Part shown: piece after piece, positions 63,801-64,000 of the stretch
Position numbering within the stretch: position 1 is the stretch's first letter
Layout: each line of letters starts with the position of its first letter
The notes under the pieces: model-generated
What the model was told of the DNA's origin: nothing
Seen by the model: the letters and a program-made list of their open reading frames with translations, nothing else
Database searches by the model: none
Position numbers and translations under genes: made by a program
Source: Mycteria americana
Lineage: Eukaryota > Chordata > Aves > Ciconiiformes > Ciconiidae
Direction: 5' to 3'
Assembly: GCF_035582795.1 (NCBI RefSeq)
Contig: NC_134365.1
Coordinates: 136,675,077 to 136,739,076 of the forward strand
DNA: 64,000 nucleotides

Positions 63801-64000
63801 GTAGGTCTTGGGAGGCCACAGAGGCTGAATGGGGTACCAAGACACAGACGAAGTGAAGTACGGGAGCGAGGGACAGGGGATACTGCCGACTGTGGAAAGG
63901 AAGTACTCGGGGCAAGGATAAACAAATGTTGGGTTTGAAAGGAAACAGATTGAAAATTTTGTTGGATATCTGATTTCCATAGTCTTGTGGGGCAATGGTA
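63801..64000. other. Window end, probably intronic if the exon at 63718 is real
   Basis: No further exon or repeat was recognised before the window ends. Confidence 0.4.

Overview
The window looks like avian nuclear DNA. It contains CR1 LINEs of several ages with typical CR1 3' ends, two full-length solo LTRs of a type I associate with birds, genes split by long AT-rich introns, and a CpG-island promoter. I saw no prokaryotic operon, CRISPR array, rRNA gene or functional tRNA. The genus cannot be fixed from the sequence alone.

The main content is one protein-coding gene on the minus strand. It runs from a start codon at 61011, inside a CpG island, to a stop codon at 31459. I assembled twelve coding exons by hand, using canonical AG/GT splice sites and codon phase. 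All eleven junctions keep phase and give a 692-residue protein. The protein has an acidic N-terminus, a KRKR basic patch, an acidic Glu/Asp/Tyr segment, a predicted coiled coil that resembles the N-terminus of SCML1, a Ser-rich linker and two BEN domains. This architecture fits BEND2, a BEN-domain chromatin factor of the Xp22/SCML region in mammals. Both BEN domains are interrupted by a phase-1 intron at the same place, which suggests that an exon pair was duplicated.

Positions 1-31458 are downstream of that gene. They hold no coding gene that I can support. They contain a polypyrimidine microsatellite (3.0-3.3 kb), a TAATC pentanucleotide repeat, an inverted solo LTR (7.0-7.6 kb), an old CR1 (10.1-10.8 kb), a MIR-like fragment, GC-rich blocks, AT-rich stretches that may be conserved non-coding elements, and a long 5'-truncated CR1 (28.3-30.4 kb). 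A cluster of three minus-strand AATAAA hexamers near 27.05 kb may be the polyadenylation site of the gene.

Within the introns are a second CR1 on the plus strand (44.7-46.5 kb), an old CR1 on the minus strand (34.8-36.6 kb), a CR1 3' fragment (33.6 kb), a second solo LTR (51.1-51.7 kb), and poly-A and dinucleotide tracts. Positions 61.3-64.0 kb lie upstream of the gene. They contain an open reading frame leaving the same CpG island on the plus strand, a G-rich imperfect tandem repeat (62.98-63.36 kb), an unrecognised open exon-like stretch on the minus strand (63.36-63.58 kb), and a well-formed plus-strand exon candidate (63718-63800). Together these suggest a second, divergent gene that I cannot name.
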